From positions 110,401 through 174,400 of the forward strand of contig NZ_JAHKQO010000019.1 in the NCBI RefSeq assembly GCF_018861065.1: a stretch of DNA of 64,000 nt, in the 5' to 3' direction. The notes under the pieces are model-generated. The model ran no database searches. It was not told the DNA's origin and worked only from the letters and a program-made list of their open reading frames with translations. Positions 53,777 through 62,912 of the stretch are shown in pieces. Each line of letters opens with the position of its first letter. Positions within the stretch are counted from its first letter, which is position 1. Source of the stretch: Paraglaciecola arctica (lineage in GTDB: Bacteria; Pseudomonadota; Gammaproteobacteria; Enterobacterales; Alteromonadaceae). The position numbers and the translations under genes are program-made.

Positions 53777-54217
53777 TTAATGATTATTGGCTTCGGTCAA
53801 TAGAAATTCATGTTCTGGATCAACAATTAAGCGTCCAGACATGGCTTCTCTGCCAAGTAACATCAGGTATTTCATTTCAGAGCGGTCTGTTAGTGTAAGC
53901 TCAATACTCCATTGCATGTCTGCTATAAAAATATCGGTTTCTATTACGTAGCGCCTTTGTTTGGTGGCGTTAGAGCTTTTAACTTTACGTACACTTTTAA
54001 CTTTTGCTTCTCTTTGCATCAATTTGTTCACATCATGGGCGTCAGGGTGAATATCAAATCGTACCCATTTTTCATCACCTTTTTTAAATTTAACAATATT
54101 GTCTACATGGAGTGAAGACGTAGTCGCGCCAGTGTCAACTCTAGCTTCTAAGCCGAGTAATTTAAGTTGTGGTAAATCACACAATTCAAGTGCACCAACC
54201 AAATGTTTTTCAGTCAT
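53777..54217 (-). CDS. RimK-linked retropepsin-like protease (PF05618, ATP-dependent zinc protease family)
   Basis: 146 residues. LEARVDTGATTSSLHVDNI carries the DTGA motif of aspartic-type (retropepsin) active sites, and LMLLGREAMSGRLIVDPEHEFLL is the C-terminal family motif. Members are often encoded beside rimK and an AstE-like deacylase; here rimK is absent from the window. It is 12 bp after the deacylase gene and cotranscribed with it. The older zinc protease name is not supported by a zinc motif here. Confidence 0.88.
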   Translation of the reverse strand: MTEKHLVGALELCDLPQLKLLGLEARVDTGATTSSLHVDNIVKFKKGDEKWVRFDIHPDAHDVNKLMQREAKVKSVRKVKSSNATKQRRYVIETDIFIADMQWSIELTLTDRSEMKYLMLLGREAMSGRLIVDPEHEFLLTEANNH

Positions 54218-54229
54218 CAGGGTTACTCT

Positions 54230-55267
54230 TTATTCAACAATGGTAGGGATATCAACACCTAATTCATCTTGCAAATTATCTTGTAGTAACCCTAAATGTT
54301 CGGCCACTGAATCAGGTTTTCTGAAATAAGCAATGTGATACATAGCTTCACCTTCTTGGGTTAAAGGGATATTTTGCTTGCCAATCACTACACCCTCTTC
54401 GGGGCACAAGACTTTACACAATTCGGTACCATAGGGGTCTGCAATTATGGCTAAGATCCCACCTTTATTCACATGGTCACCTAGTTGCGCAACGTGGCTA
54501 ACAAAACCACTTTCCGTTGCCCGTACCCAACCACTTTGACGTGCCACAAACTGAGATATTTTATGACCTTTGCGTTGGCGTTTATTTAACATGCCGATTT
54601 CGCGCATGACATTAATTATGCCTTTTACTCCCGCTCTAATAGAAAATTCGTCATATCTGAGGGCTTCTCCTGCTTCATAAAGTAGAACTTTTACGCCTGC
54701 ATCTCCAGCAGCTTGCCTAAGGGTGCCTGGCCTAATGTCAGCATTAAGTAATACCGGTAATCCAAACGATTCTGCCATGGTTAACGTTTGCGGGTCGTCT
54801 AAATCAGCTCGAATTTGCGGTAAGTTACTACGGTGAATTGCGCCAGTGTGCAAGTCGATCCCTACATCACATTTAGTCACTATTTCGTTCAAAAATAAAT
54901 GCGCCAACCTTCCAGCAATAGAACCTTTGGAACTACCTGGGAAACTGCGGTTTAGATCTCTTCTGTCAGGTAGGTAACGGCTTTGATTTAGCACTCCATA
55001 ACCATTAACAATAGGCACCGCAATTAAGGTGCCACGTATAGATTTTAAAGCTTTGTTTTTTAGTAACCTATTGACGATCTCTATACCATTTAATTCATCG
55101 CCGTGAACCGCACCGCTGACAAACATTATGGGGCCTTCTCGCTTGCCACGCTGCACATGCACTGGCATGGACATTCTTGTATCTGTATACAAAGGAGGCA
55201 TTGGCAACTCAATGCGTTTGGTTTCACCGCGTTTTATCTCTATTCCACCAATTTCAAGTTCTTTCAT
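54230..55267 (-). CDS. succinylglutamate desuccinylase/aspartoacylase (AstE-like) family protein
   Basis: 345 residues from the ATG at 55267 (MKELEIGGIEIKRGETKRIELPMP), with AAGGA upstream; an open frame extends to 55324 but looks non-coding. Zinc carboxypeptidase-like fold: SGAVHGDELNGIEI holds His and Glu ligands and VGIDLHTG the third. The C-terminal part is the biotin-like beta domain seen in this group (FVSHVAQLGDHVNKGGILAIIADPYG). It is not likely to be arginine-catabolic AstE, since no ast genes are near; pairing with the retropepsin-like gene suggests a role in trimming amino-acid tails. Confidence 0.87.
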   Translation of the reverse strand: MKELEIGGIEIKRGETKRIELPMPPLYTDTRMSMPVHVQRGKREGPIMFVSGAVHGDELNGIEIVNRLLKNKALKSIRGTLIAVPIVNGYGVLNQSRYLPDRRDLNRSFPGSSKGSIAGRLAHLFLNEIVTKCDVGIDLHTGAIHRSNLPQIRADLDDPQTLTMAESFGLPVLLNADIRPGTLRQAAGDAGVKVLLYEAGEALRYDEFSIRAGVKGIINVMREIGMLNKRQRKGHKISQFVARQSGWVRATESGFVSHVAQLGDHVNKGGILAIIADPYGTELCKVLCPEEGVVIGKQNIPLTQEGEAMYHIAYFRKPDSVAEHLGLLQDNLQDELGVDIPTIVE

Positions 55268-55510
55268 TTGGCCTGGTCCTTTATTTTTATTAGGTTTGGC
55301 ATTTTGTAGCAGAAAGAATAACAATGCCCGTCACTTATATGTGAATTTCTAATTACCGTTGCACCCCCAAAACGCTTAAGTTTTGCATATTACGTGCAGC
55401 TGTAGCTTAACGTAAAGTGTTATTTTACTTAGGGTCTAAATCAAATTTAGCTGGACTTCATTGTTGTGTATACTTTGCGTTTTTAGCGCATACACAATCC
55501 AAAGAGTTAT

Positions 55511-56335
55511 ATGGAACTTATTAAGAACATTTTTGACAATAAACTGATCCTAACTTTTACTATTACGTTTGTAGCACTGTTAATTAAATACGTATTGGTA
55601 AAATTAGTGCGTAAACAAGCTAAAAGTAAAGGAGAGGACCGAAGAGATTTAGTTAACAATGTTAAGAATTTTCTTAATTTTGTACTGATAGTGAGTTTAT
55701 TTAGCCTTTGGGCTGAGGAGATGCAAAAGTTTGCATTTTCAATCGCTGCTTTTTCGGTTGCCATAGTGTTGGCGACTCGAGAGTTTATTCAATGCATTAT
55801 TGGCTTTTTCTATTTAGTGTCGACTCGGCCGTTTCGTATTGGTGATTGGATTGAAGTTGAACAATTTGTAGGAGAGGTATCTGCCACAGATTGGATCAAA
55901 AGTACCTTATTGGAAGTAGACATAAAAACCTATGAGTACACAGGTAAAACGTTATTTATTCCCAATAACAAGTTGATGATAAGCCCAATTAAGAACTTAA
56001 ACTTTTTAAAACGTTATGCGACCCACCATTTTCAAATTGTCCGCGATCAAAGTGTTAATCCTTACGGTATTATTCAAAAGGTAATTAAAAATGCTAATGC
56101 TTACTGCGCAGATTTTCATGATGTTGCTGTGCGCTACAATCAAATGTTAGAAAGGCGACTAGACGTTAATATAGCTGGCCCTGAACCACACATTACCGTG
56201 TCTACATCTGAGATTGGCGATAACATTGTAGAAGTGACAATATTTTGTCCAACAGAGCGAGCAATAGAAATTCAACAAGCGATTACCCATGACTTCATGA
56301 CGTATTGGTATGCCGAGAAACGTAAACACATTTGA
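55511..56335 (+). CDS. MscS family mechanosensitive ion channel
   Basis: 274 residues. Two N-terminal transmembrane helices, then the pore helix region (FAFSIAAFSVAIVLATREFIQCIIGFFYLV) leading to the MscS beta domain (RPFRIGDWIEVEQFVGEVSATDWIKSTLLEVD) and a C-terminal alpha-beta domain. It opens under membrane tension to release solutes during osmotic downshift. The pore helix lacks the regular Gly/Ala packing of E. coli MscS, so conductance may differ. Confidence 0.88.
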   Translation: MELIKNIFDNKLILTFTITFVALLIKYVLVKLVRKQAKSKGEDRRDLVNNVKNFLNFVLIVSLFSLWAEEMQKFAFSIAAFSVAIVLATREFIQCIIGFFYLVSTRPFRIGDWIEVEQFVGEVSATDWIKSTLLEVDIKTYEYTGKTLFIPNNKLMISPIKNLNFLKRYATHHFQIVRDQSVNPYGIIQKVIKNANAYCADFHDVAVRYNQMLERRLDVNIAGPEPHITVSTSEIGDNIVEVTIFCPTERAIEIQQAITHDFMTYWYAEKRKHI

Positions 56336-56599
56336 TGGCGAAGTTGATTCTTTAGCGCCATTCGCGGTTGTACTAAAACGACTAGCAATATTTAAATATT
56401 TATCAAACTTAGACTTTCCTTAGTTAAACCTTAGATTTTTTTTCCCATAATTTGTTATTTATTCCGTTGTAAATACCGGTTTTGTTTTAGCGCTGATGTA
56501 GCAGGGAAGTCATCTGAATAGTACTTAAAGCCAAATTGAACTTGGCCACAGTCAGTTTTGTTAAATTAAATATTGGCTTGGTACAAAAAGGAATATTTT

Positions 56600-59500
56600 A
56601 TGCCAACTCATCGAGCACAAACGACAGCTACTGATTTCAGTCGCCCATTAAAAAAAGAAATCGATCTTAACCAAATAGCCGCTGGGGCATCGGCTGCATC
56701 TCATGGCAGAAATGATGCAAATGTCAAAGATAGTCCGCAAGTTGGGGCATCAATCAATCCAAGTTTGGGTTGTCATCATCGATTCTGCGAACGGCCTTCT
56801 GCTCCTGAGGAATTGTTACCTAAGATGGTAGGCACTGCTGTGCATTCTCATCGCTATTCCACATTTATTCGGGAGAAAGATTTACGCGCCTTATCCATTA
56901 GTTTTAATGATAGCTGCGGTGCATCTAAAAAACATTATGGTGAGAAGCCTAATGACGATCCGTTGATTAATATATTCAGTCGTAATCCTTGTCCAGTCTT
57001 GCATTTAGGTTACTTAGCGTCTCATCTTCAAAAATGGAAAAGCAAAGGTACTGCACTGGGCGAAGTGGTTTACAGTTTGTCGTTGGCTCCGGGAGAATCG
57101 CGTAATATTGCGGTGATTGATTTACGTCGTCGTCAACAAGGTCGGCGTCAAGAAGACACACAAGCTAACGAGCAGTTAATAAGTAACCAAGACCACAATC
57201 TAGCTTTACAAGAAGTGGCAACTGCTGTCGCCCTCGAACACCAAGCGGGTAAAACGAAAACTGAAGCCAATACATTGGTAACAGGAGGAGCATTTGTTGC
57301 AGCAGGAGCATTAGTGGGTGGAGTCGGTGGAGGTGTAGTGGGTACCTTGGTTGAACCAGGAGTAGGCACCGCTGTTGGTGCAGCAATAGGGGCGGGAGCC
57401 GGTGTAATTGCTGGTGGTTTAGTGTTCGCAGGAGCGCAAGCCATAGGTATGATTGAATCCGAAAGCGAAGGTGATCGCGATATTATGGCGCAAACCAATC
57501 AGCGTATTGCCCAGTCTACTAGCCAACAGTCAGCCCTTATTCGCTCCCTTTGGTCTACCGTTGTTACCGAAGATATACAACAAGAAACCTTGGGAGTACG
57601 CACGTCTAACATTACCAATTATAACCATATGCATGCGCTAAATATGGAGTATTACGAAATACTCCATAGCTACGATACGGTGACAGAATTACAAAACACC
57701 GCGCCCATTTTATATTTACCCTTTGGCGCACTACCTTTAGATAAGGAGGAGTTAGTTGATGAATTTTGGGACTCTATTCGACAGGGACTTTCCGAGGATT
57801 TAAAAACGAAAGGAGATCATGTTTTTGTCGAGCCGCCCCCAGACGAGTTCGTGCCGGCTGATATACCGGATGAACCTTTGGCTCCAGAAGCGTTAGTCGT
57901 GAAGACGAGTCCGAGCTTTGACCTTAGATTGGAGGTGTTATGGGATATGGAGTGGCTTGATTTGCTCACTTTGGGTTTTGATGATTCCACGCTAACCGCA
58001 GAGCTGAAAATAAAAGTAAACGATCATTTTATTATTCCTTTTAACGTTATTCGACTACACGACCAAGATAATTCACGAACAGTTTTTATTGCAAAGTTCA
58101 ATAGAGTTGATGATGCGTTTGCAATAACAAGCGTAAAAGTTACCGTCAATTCGGCGATAGATATTTTTGATAGCAATGGCGTTGAAATTAATTTATTGAC
58201 GGCTAGTGGTAGTTACGAACCAGTGGTAAAAGTTTTTGAAGGTGAATATATTGTTTCAAACGCACAATTGCCTTATACCTCGTCAGGGCATGGCTCAAAA
58301 ACTTATCCTTGGGATCCTCTATCAGAACAAATAAGTGACAATGAATCAGCAAATCAAAATTACTTAACTGCGCTTGCTGAATATGAAGAGGCGATACAAG
58401 CCAATATAGACGGTGAAGCGGCACATGAAGCGTTACTCGCACAGCTTGCACAATGGAAAGAGCAAGTGTTGGCAGCTGTTAAGCGAGAGCCATACCGATT
58501 CACTATGATTATCTTGTCTGGAATGGAGATGGGTAGATTAACATGGATTTTAGATCGTCTTATAATCGGAGGCGATAGCGCGGGTGAACAAGGCCAAATT
58601 CCTTTACATGCGGTAGCTCATACCACGCCTATTGGGATTTCTGGCGACAGTGTTTTGTTGCGAATGAAAACATACAATATTGAGAATATAAAAAAATTCT
58701 TCGAGAAAATTAAAGCCGATAGTGACGACGAAAGCCATGGAGTGGATCAAGCTATTCTTAGTTATATATTCGAAAAGATTTCCGAACTGGATGTGGTTCA
58801 ACAGATATCCAGCCTAATACAATCGGCCGACTCAGACACATTGCTTGATTTATTTTCATTACTTTTATGGCCATCAGCGCTTAAAAATAGATTTGAAGAC
58901 GATTTGAATGATCTTTCAGTATGTAATTCTGTTTATCTACCTGGTGCAGGTGTTTTTTCTGAGGCCGTTCTTGGGCGTTCTAACGCTGCTGAATATGTTG
59001 ACCCTGAACGTTACTGGAATTGGCAAGATTCGCCCATTCCGCACCAAGCACCGCAAATTTTACCGATTTCAACTGCGCCTCGAAATGAGACACCTCTGCC
59101 CACTGATCCTGTTGTACCTAATGCCAGTCTTTCGATGGCATCAGCCCCAGAGTTTCAAAACTCGGTTGGTTTAGCAAGTGTGCTTGGGGCATTACAAAAC
59201 GGCGATATGTTCCGTGATATGTCGAAATCTGGTCAACTGACTAAAATTCTTGGAGGATTGGCAGACCTTGCGGCGAGTACCGCCAACTCAGCAGCTGGCA
59301 TGACAGGTGATGCTGCCAGCAAAACATTGTCTTCTGCTACCGATATTGGCAAAACCGTTGCTTCTTTGGCTCAACAACTAATGAGTAAGGCTCCCGCTCA
59401 AGCGGCTAAACCACCAAGTAATCCTACAGTTTCAAGCGCAGCAACATCTGCCATTGAAAAATCACAAGGCAAATCAGCAGATGTACAGGACGCAACAAAA

Positions 59501-60427
59501 AATGCGTGGGGTATTCCAACTTCGTCGAACCCGTCAGGTTCAAGCGAGACGACATCTCGACCTAGCGTAATTCCTGCACAACCTTGGCGCCCGGAATTAG
59601 ATCCCAGTACTTTCGCCGCGCCGGGGCAAGTATCAAATGCGCCAGTGTTACCAACGGAAATTCAAGAGAATGTAGAACAGGAATTAATCAACATTCTTAG
59701 TGCTGCAGGACAAGGTAATTCGATGCCAGACATGGATGCCATCACCGAGCAACTCGAAGTGTGGTATCGGGACAGTGTGGTACCATTACTGATTTATGCT
59801 CGGCATAATGAGCAATACCTTAACTCAGCCATTGGTCAATATCTTCAATGGTTAGCTTTAACATCACAAATGGGAGTTGATGAAGACGCATCACAAATGC
59901 AAGACCTTCATGGTGATGCAAATACATTGATTACTTTTGGGCTGAAAAATGCGATTAAAGTCGCTTATGGGCAAATGGAAGCCAATAATGATTTGGACTA
60001 TATCAGTGACGTTTTAAATTGGATTGCGACAGCAGATTCACTTGGGTTAGGGGATGGAGATGATCCCGAGGGAGTATTTGATGCTAGTGGTAATAATCAA
60101 ATAAATCCTATTCATGTTGTTTTAAGTGGCCCTTTAGATAACGGAGGAGAACCATTGGCAAACAGTGAACAATTTGATTTAACCTTACATGGAGGTTTAG
60201 CTATCGGAGCAAACCCTCCATTGGCGGGTAAAATAGTGACAGTGGCAATAAGTGTTTCTAATGGATCTGCGGTACCTGACACAGGACATATTCATCCTGC
60301 ACTTAATATGCACTCAACCATAACCAGGACTGATGAAGAGTCAATGACAATTACCGTCAAAGGTACCACATCGTTATTATCTGGGGCGTGGGAGTTTGAA
60401 GCAGAGCAAACGGCCACCATAAATTAA
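56600..60427 (+). CDS. large protein of unknown function with glycine-zipper segment
   Basis: 1275 residues from the ATG at 56600 (MPTHRAQTTATDFSRP; AAGGA 8 bases upstream). No signal peptide. Residues about 160-185 read SLSLAPGESRNIAVIDLRRR, before a helical stretch. Residues about 228-283 are rich in Gly/Ala/Val with GxxxG spacing (GTAVGAAIGAGAGVIAGG), like a glycine zipper that could insert in membranes. A central domain, an Ala/Ser/Pro-rich linker (about 925-1020) and a beta-rich C-terminus (about 1170-1275) follow. Few cysteines. I do not recognise the family. It could be a membrane-active effector, a contractile-system payload or a structural protein. A winged-helix/TPR regulator gene follows on the same strand. 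Confidence 0.8.
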   Translation: MPTHRAQTTATDFSRPLKKEIDLNQIAAGASAASHGRNDANVKDSPQVGASINPSLGCHHRFCERPSAPEELLPKMVGTAVHSHRYSTFIREKDLRALSISFNDSCGASKKHYGEKPNDDPLINIFSRNPCPVLHLGYLASHLQKWKSKGTALGEVVYSLSLAPGESRNIAVIDLRRRQQGRRQEDTQANEQLISNQDHNLALQEVATAVALEHQAGKTKTEANTLVTGGAFVAAGALVGGVGGGVVGTLVEPGVGTAVGAAIGAGAGVIAGGLVFAGAQAIGMIESESEGDRDIMAQTNQRIAQSTSQQSALIRSLWSTVVTEDIQQETLGVRTSNITNYNHMHALNMEYYEILHSYDTVTELQNTAPILYLPFGALPLDKEELVDEFWDSIRQGLSEDLKTKGDHVFVEPPPDEFVPADIPDEPLAPEALVVKTSPSFDLRLEVLWDMEWLDLLTLGFDDSTLTAELKIKVNDHFIIPFNVIRLHDQDNSRTVFIAKFNRVDDAFAITSVKVTVNSAIDIFDSNGVEINLLTASGSYEPVVKVFEGEYIVSNAQLPYTSSGHGSKTYPWDPLSEQISDNESANQNYLTALAEYEEAIQANIDGEAAHEALLAQLAQWKEQVLAAVKREPYRFTMIILSGMEMGRLTWILDRLIIGGDSAGEQGQIPLHAVAHTTPIGISGDSVLLRMKTYNIENIKKFFEKIKADSDDESHGVDQAILSYIFEKISELDVVQQISSLIQSADSDTLLDLFSLLLWPSALKNRFEDDLNDLSVCNSVYLPGAGVFSEAVLGRSNAAEYVDPERYWNWQDSPIPHQAPQILPISTAPRNETPLPTDPVVPNASLSMASAPEFQNSVGLASVLGALQNGDMFRDMSKSGQLTKILGGLADLAASTANSAAGMTGDAASKTLSSATDIGKTVASLAQQLMSKAPAQAAKPPSNPTVSSAATSAIEKSQGKSADVQDATKNAWGIPTSSNPSGSSETTSRPSVIPAQPWRPELDPSTFAAPGQVSNAPVLPTEIQENVEQELINILSAAGQGNSMPDMDAITEQLEVWYRDSVVPLLIYARHNEQYLNSAIGQYLQWLALTSQMGVDEDASQMQDLHGDANTLITFGLKNAIKVAYGQMEANNDLDYISDVLNWIATADSLGLGDGDDPEGVFDASGNNQINPIHVVLSGPLDNGGEPLANSEQFDLTLHGGLAIGANPPLAGKIVTVAISVSNGSAVPDTGHIHPALNMHSTITRTDEESMTITVKGTTSLLSGAWEFEAEQTATIN

Positions 60428-60690
60428 CACCCTTTGCTTATCAAGAATGGTGTAACTTTTTACCTACAATGACTTGAGAATGTTTGTCCTCCAGAAGATA
60501 GGCATTTTCAGGTCGGTTTTGAATATATTATTTCATGCTGTCTAGGATATATACCCGTTCGGTTTTATGCATATCCAAATACTCATTTAATTCAGGTAAT
60601 TTTCCTTCCATGATGTGATCTGTTTCCTATAATTGTTTATCTTTAATACTCTAGGTATTAAGAGATTTCTATATTATGGTGCGACGCTAA

Positions 60691-62826
60691 ATGGCCGCGT
60701 TTTTTAAGTTTGGCAACTGGGTCGCTCGCCCAGCAGATAATTTGTTGTGCTTTGACGGTAACGAAAAGCATATTGAGCCAAAAGCAATGGAGCTTTTAAT
60801 TATCCTTGCTAAGGCGGATGGCGAGTTAGTCTCGAGACAACAAATTCAAGAGACCATATGGCATGGTCGTTTTGTTGCCGATCATTCACTGTATAACTTG
60901 ATTTCTTTGCTGCGAAAAACCTTAGACGATGATCCTGAAAACCCTCAATATATCGATACACGCCCGAAGAAAGGTTATCGACTTGTCCCAAAAGTTGAGT
61001 GGCTTGAAAGTAAAAGCGCTGCTACCGAAAAAAGCGTAGAAAGTGTTAGAAATCGCTCTTATTACGCTTTAGGAGCTTTAGCGTTAATTTCTGTAATATT
61101 CATTTGGAGTTTTAGCGCATTCGTCATAAAGGATGACCAGCTTAACATTGAGTCTTCAATTGCTGTTTTACCCTTTGATGTCTTTGATGGTCAAGAGACA
61201 ACCCGGTATTTTGCTGATGGGTTAGCCGAAGAAATAATACATCAGTTGACTGTTGTACCTGATGTAAAAGTGATTTCACGGACATCTTCGTTTTCGTTTC
61301 GCGATAAAAATGCAAGTATCAATGCTATAGCGGATCAGTTAAAGGTGGCGTGGATATTAGAAGGTTCTGTGCGTAAAGAACAAAATATGTTGCGTATAAC
61401 CATGCAACTTATTAAAGCCACCGACGGTACACATTTATGGTCAAAAGTGTTCAATGCAGTTGATGGTAATATATTTAGTTTACAACAAGATATAAGCGAT
61501 GCCGTGGTTGAGTCGGTTAGCCACAAACAATCCTTTGTTTCGCAAAAACAAATACGTATTCATCCAAACTCTGGTGACGCTTATATACATTATTTACGTG
61601 GTCGAGCGCTTAATACTAAGGGAACATCTGAAGGTTACGAACTAGCGTTAAAAGAATTTCAACAAGCGGTAGAGTTGTCACCGGAATATGCATTAGCCCA
61701 TGCAGCAGTCGCATTTAACTATTTGTTATTGCATCAATACAAAGGTGTGCCGTTAGAACAAGTTAAAGTCAAGGCGTTACAAGCGATAGAACATGCTCTA
61801 GAGATAGATCCTGAATTGGCCGAAGCATATGCTGCAAGTGGATTATATTACATTTATAGCGACGACTTTGTGTTGGCTGAACAAGCATTTAATCGCGCCC
61901 TTAGTCTTAACCCTAATTCAGCGGTTGTTAGGCATAATATGGGGTTTATGTACTGGCAGCAAGGTAGAAAAAAGGAAGCATTGATTCATCATCGCGCAGC
62001 TTTGTCAGTTAATCCTTTTTCAGCGATTAGTAATTTTGCTGTGGCAGACGGTCTCACGTCCATCGGCCATTTGAATAAAGCACTACGCCAATTTCAACAT
62101 TGCATGCTGCTTTTCCCGAAATATTTGGGTTGTGGTTTAGGTTTGGCTAATTTTTATCGACTCACAAATAGGATGGATGAAGCGCAAACACTTATGGAAC
62201 AAGTTAGCCAGCATATACCTGCAACTAATAGTTATTTACGCAGTGCTTGGGCCGTGCAATATGTTTGGAATGATGAAATAGATAAAGCCGTCAGCTTTTT
62301 TTCTGAATCATTTGTAAACGATCCTACCGTGGATTTAAATGCACTTCATTTAGTTAAGCTGCGATCAGGTGAAGCTGTGGAATGGGAGCAAGTTTTGCAA
62401 ACGGTCTTAAGTCAAAATCCTAATAATCCAAACATAAAAGTTGCCAGTGCTATGGCTGCATATCAGCTTAATCATTGCGCTAAAGCCATTCAATTATATG
62501 AAAGTCTATTTAATCAACATCCTAATTTTAACTTCCGTGGAAGTTTTCATAATGCAGCTATTGGAATATCTCATATTGCTAATATGGCCTATTGTTATCA
62601 AAAACTGGGACAACTTGATAAAGCTAATGAAAACGTCGCTTTACTAAAACAAAATCTGGATGAATTGCAATTAGACAAACATATTGTGCCAGGTGCTATG
62701 CTTTTGAAAGCGAAATACGCTTTATTGGTTGGCAAGCCACACAAAGCACAACATCTAGTAACTGAGATTAAACAGCTTAAATGGCCGCTAGTCTGGTTGA
62801 TAAATACAGACCCTGCTTTTAAGTAA
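60691..62826 (+). CDS. membrane-anchored winged-helix regulator with TolB-like and TPR domains
   Basis: 711 residues. The OmpR/CadC-type DNA-binding domain occupies about 1-105 (ELVSRQQIQETIWHGRFVADHSLYNLISLLRKTL; then IDTRPKKGYRLV). A transmembrane helix at about 123-146 (LGALALISVIFIWSFSAFVI) is followed by a periplasmic TolB-like domain (IAVLPFDVF, YFADGLAEEIIHQLT, GSVRKEQNMLRITMQLI) and about ten TPR units. Such proteins are one-component sensors that bind DNA from the membrane, like CadC. The ATG at 60691 lacks a good ribosome site; an in-frame stop lies just upstream. Targets are unknown, with the preceding large gene as the natural candidate. Confidence 0.88.
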   Translation: MAAFFKFGNWVARPADNLLCFDGNEKHIEPKAMELLIILAKADGELVSRQQIQETIWHGRFVADHSLYNLISLLRKTLDDDPENPQYIDTRPKKGYRLVPKVEWLESKSAATEKSVESVRNRSYYALGALALISVIFIWSFSAFVIKDDQLNIESSIAVLPFDVFDGQETTRYFADGLAEEIIHQLTVVPDVKVISRTSSFSFRDKNASINAIADQLKVAWILEGSVRKEQNMLRITMQLIKATDGTHLWSKVFNAVDGNIFSLQQDISDAVVESVSHKQSFVSQKQIRIHPNSGDAYIHYLRGRALNTKGTSEGYELALKEFQQAVELSPEYALAHAAVAFNYLLLHQYKGVPLEQVKVKALQAIEHALEIDPELAEAYAASGLYYIYSDDFVLAEQAFNRALSLNPNSAVVRHNMGFMYWQQGRKKEALIHHRAALSVNPFSAISNFAVADGLTSIGHLNKALRQFQHCMLLFPKYLGCGLGLANFYRLTNRMDEAQTLMEQVSQHIPATNSYLRSAWAVQYVWNDEIDKAVSFFSESFVNDPTVDLNALHLVKLRSGEAVEWEQVLQTVLSQNPNNPNIKVASAMAAYQLNHCAKAIQLYESLFNQHPNFNFRGSFHNAAIGISHIANMAYCYQKLGQLDKANENVALLKQNLDELQLDKHIVPGAMLLKAKYALLVGKPHKAQHLVTEIKQLKWPLVWLINTDPAFK

Positions 62827-62912
62827 TTTTTATACTGAAATTCACAGTGTTAATTAGCCTCAAAATCCGCTAAAATCCGCGTCCTTTTATTCGAATCTCA
62901 GTCTTAATATTT

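Noticed and set aside
57148-57498. Pro/Ala-rich minus-strand open frame opposite the glycine-zipper part of the large gene
   Set aside because: It is the antisense of Gly/Ala/Val-rich codons, has no ribosome site, and is contained within a clearly coding plus-strand gene.
60528-60611. 27-codon minus-strand frame (MEGKLPELNEYLDMHKTER, then VYILDSMK)
   Set aside because: It has a weak AGGA upstream and a faint look of a Fis-type regulator end, but it is too short and unsupported to call a gene or a remnant.
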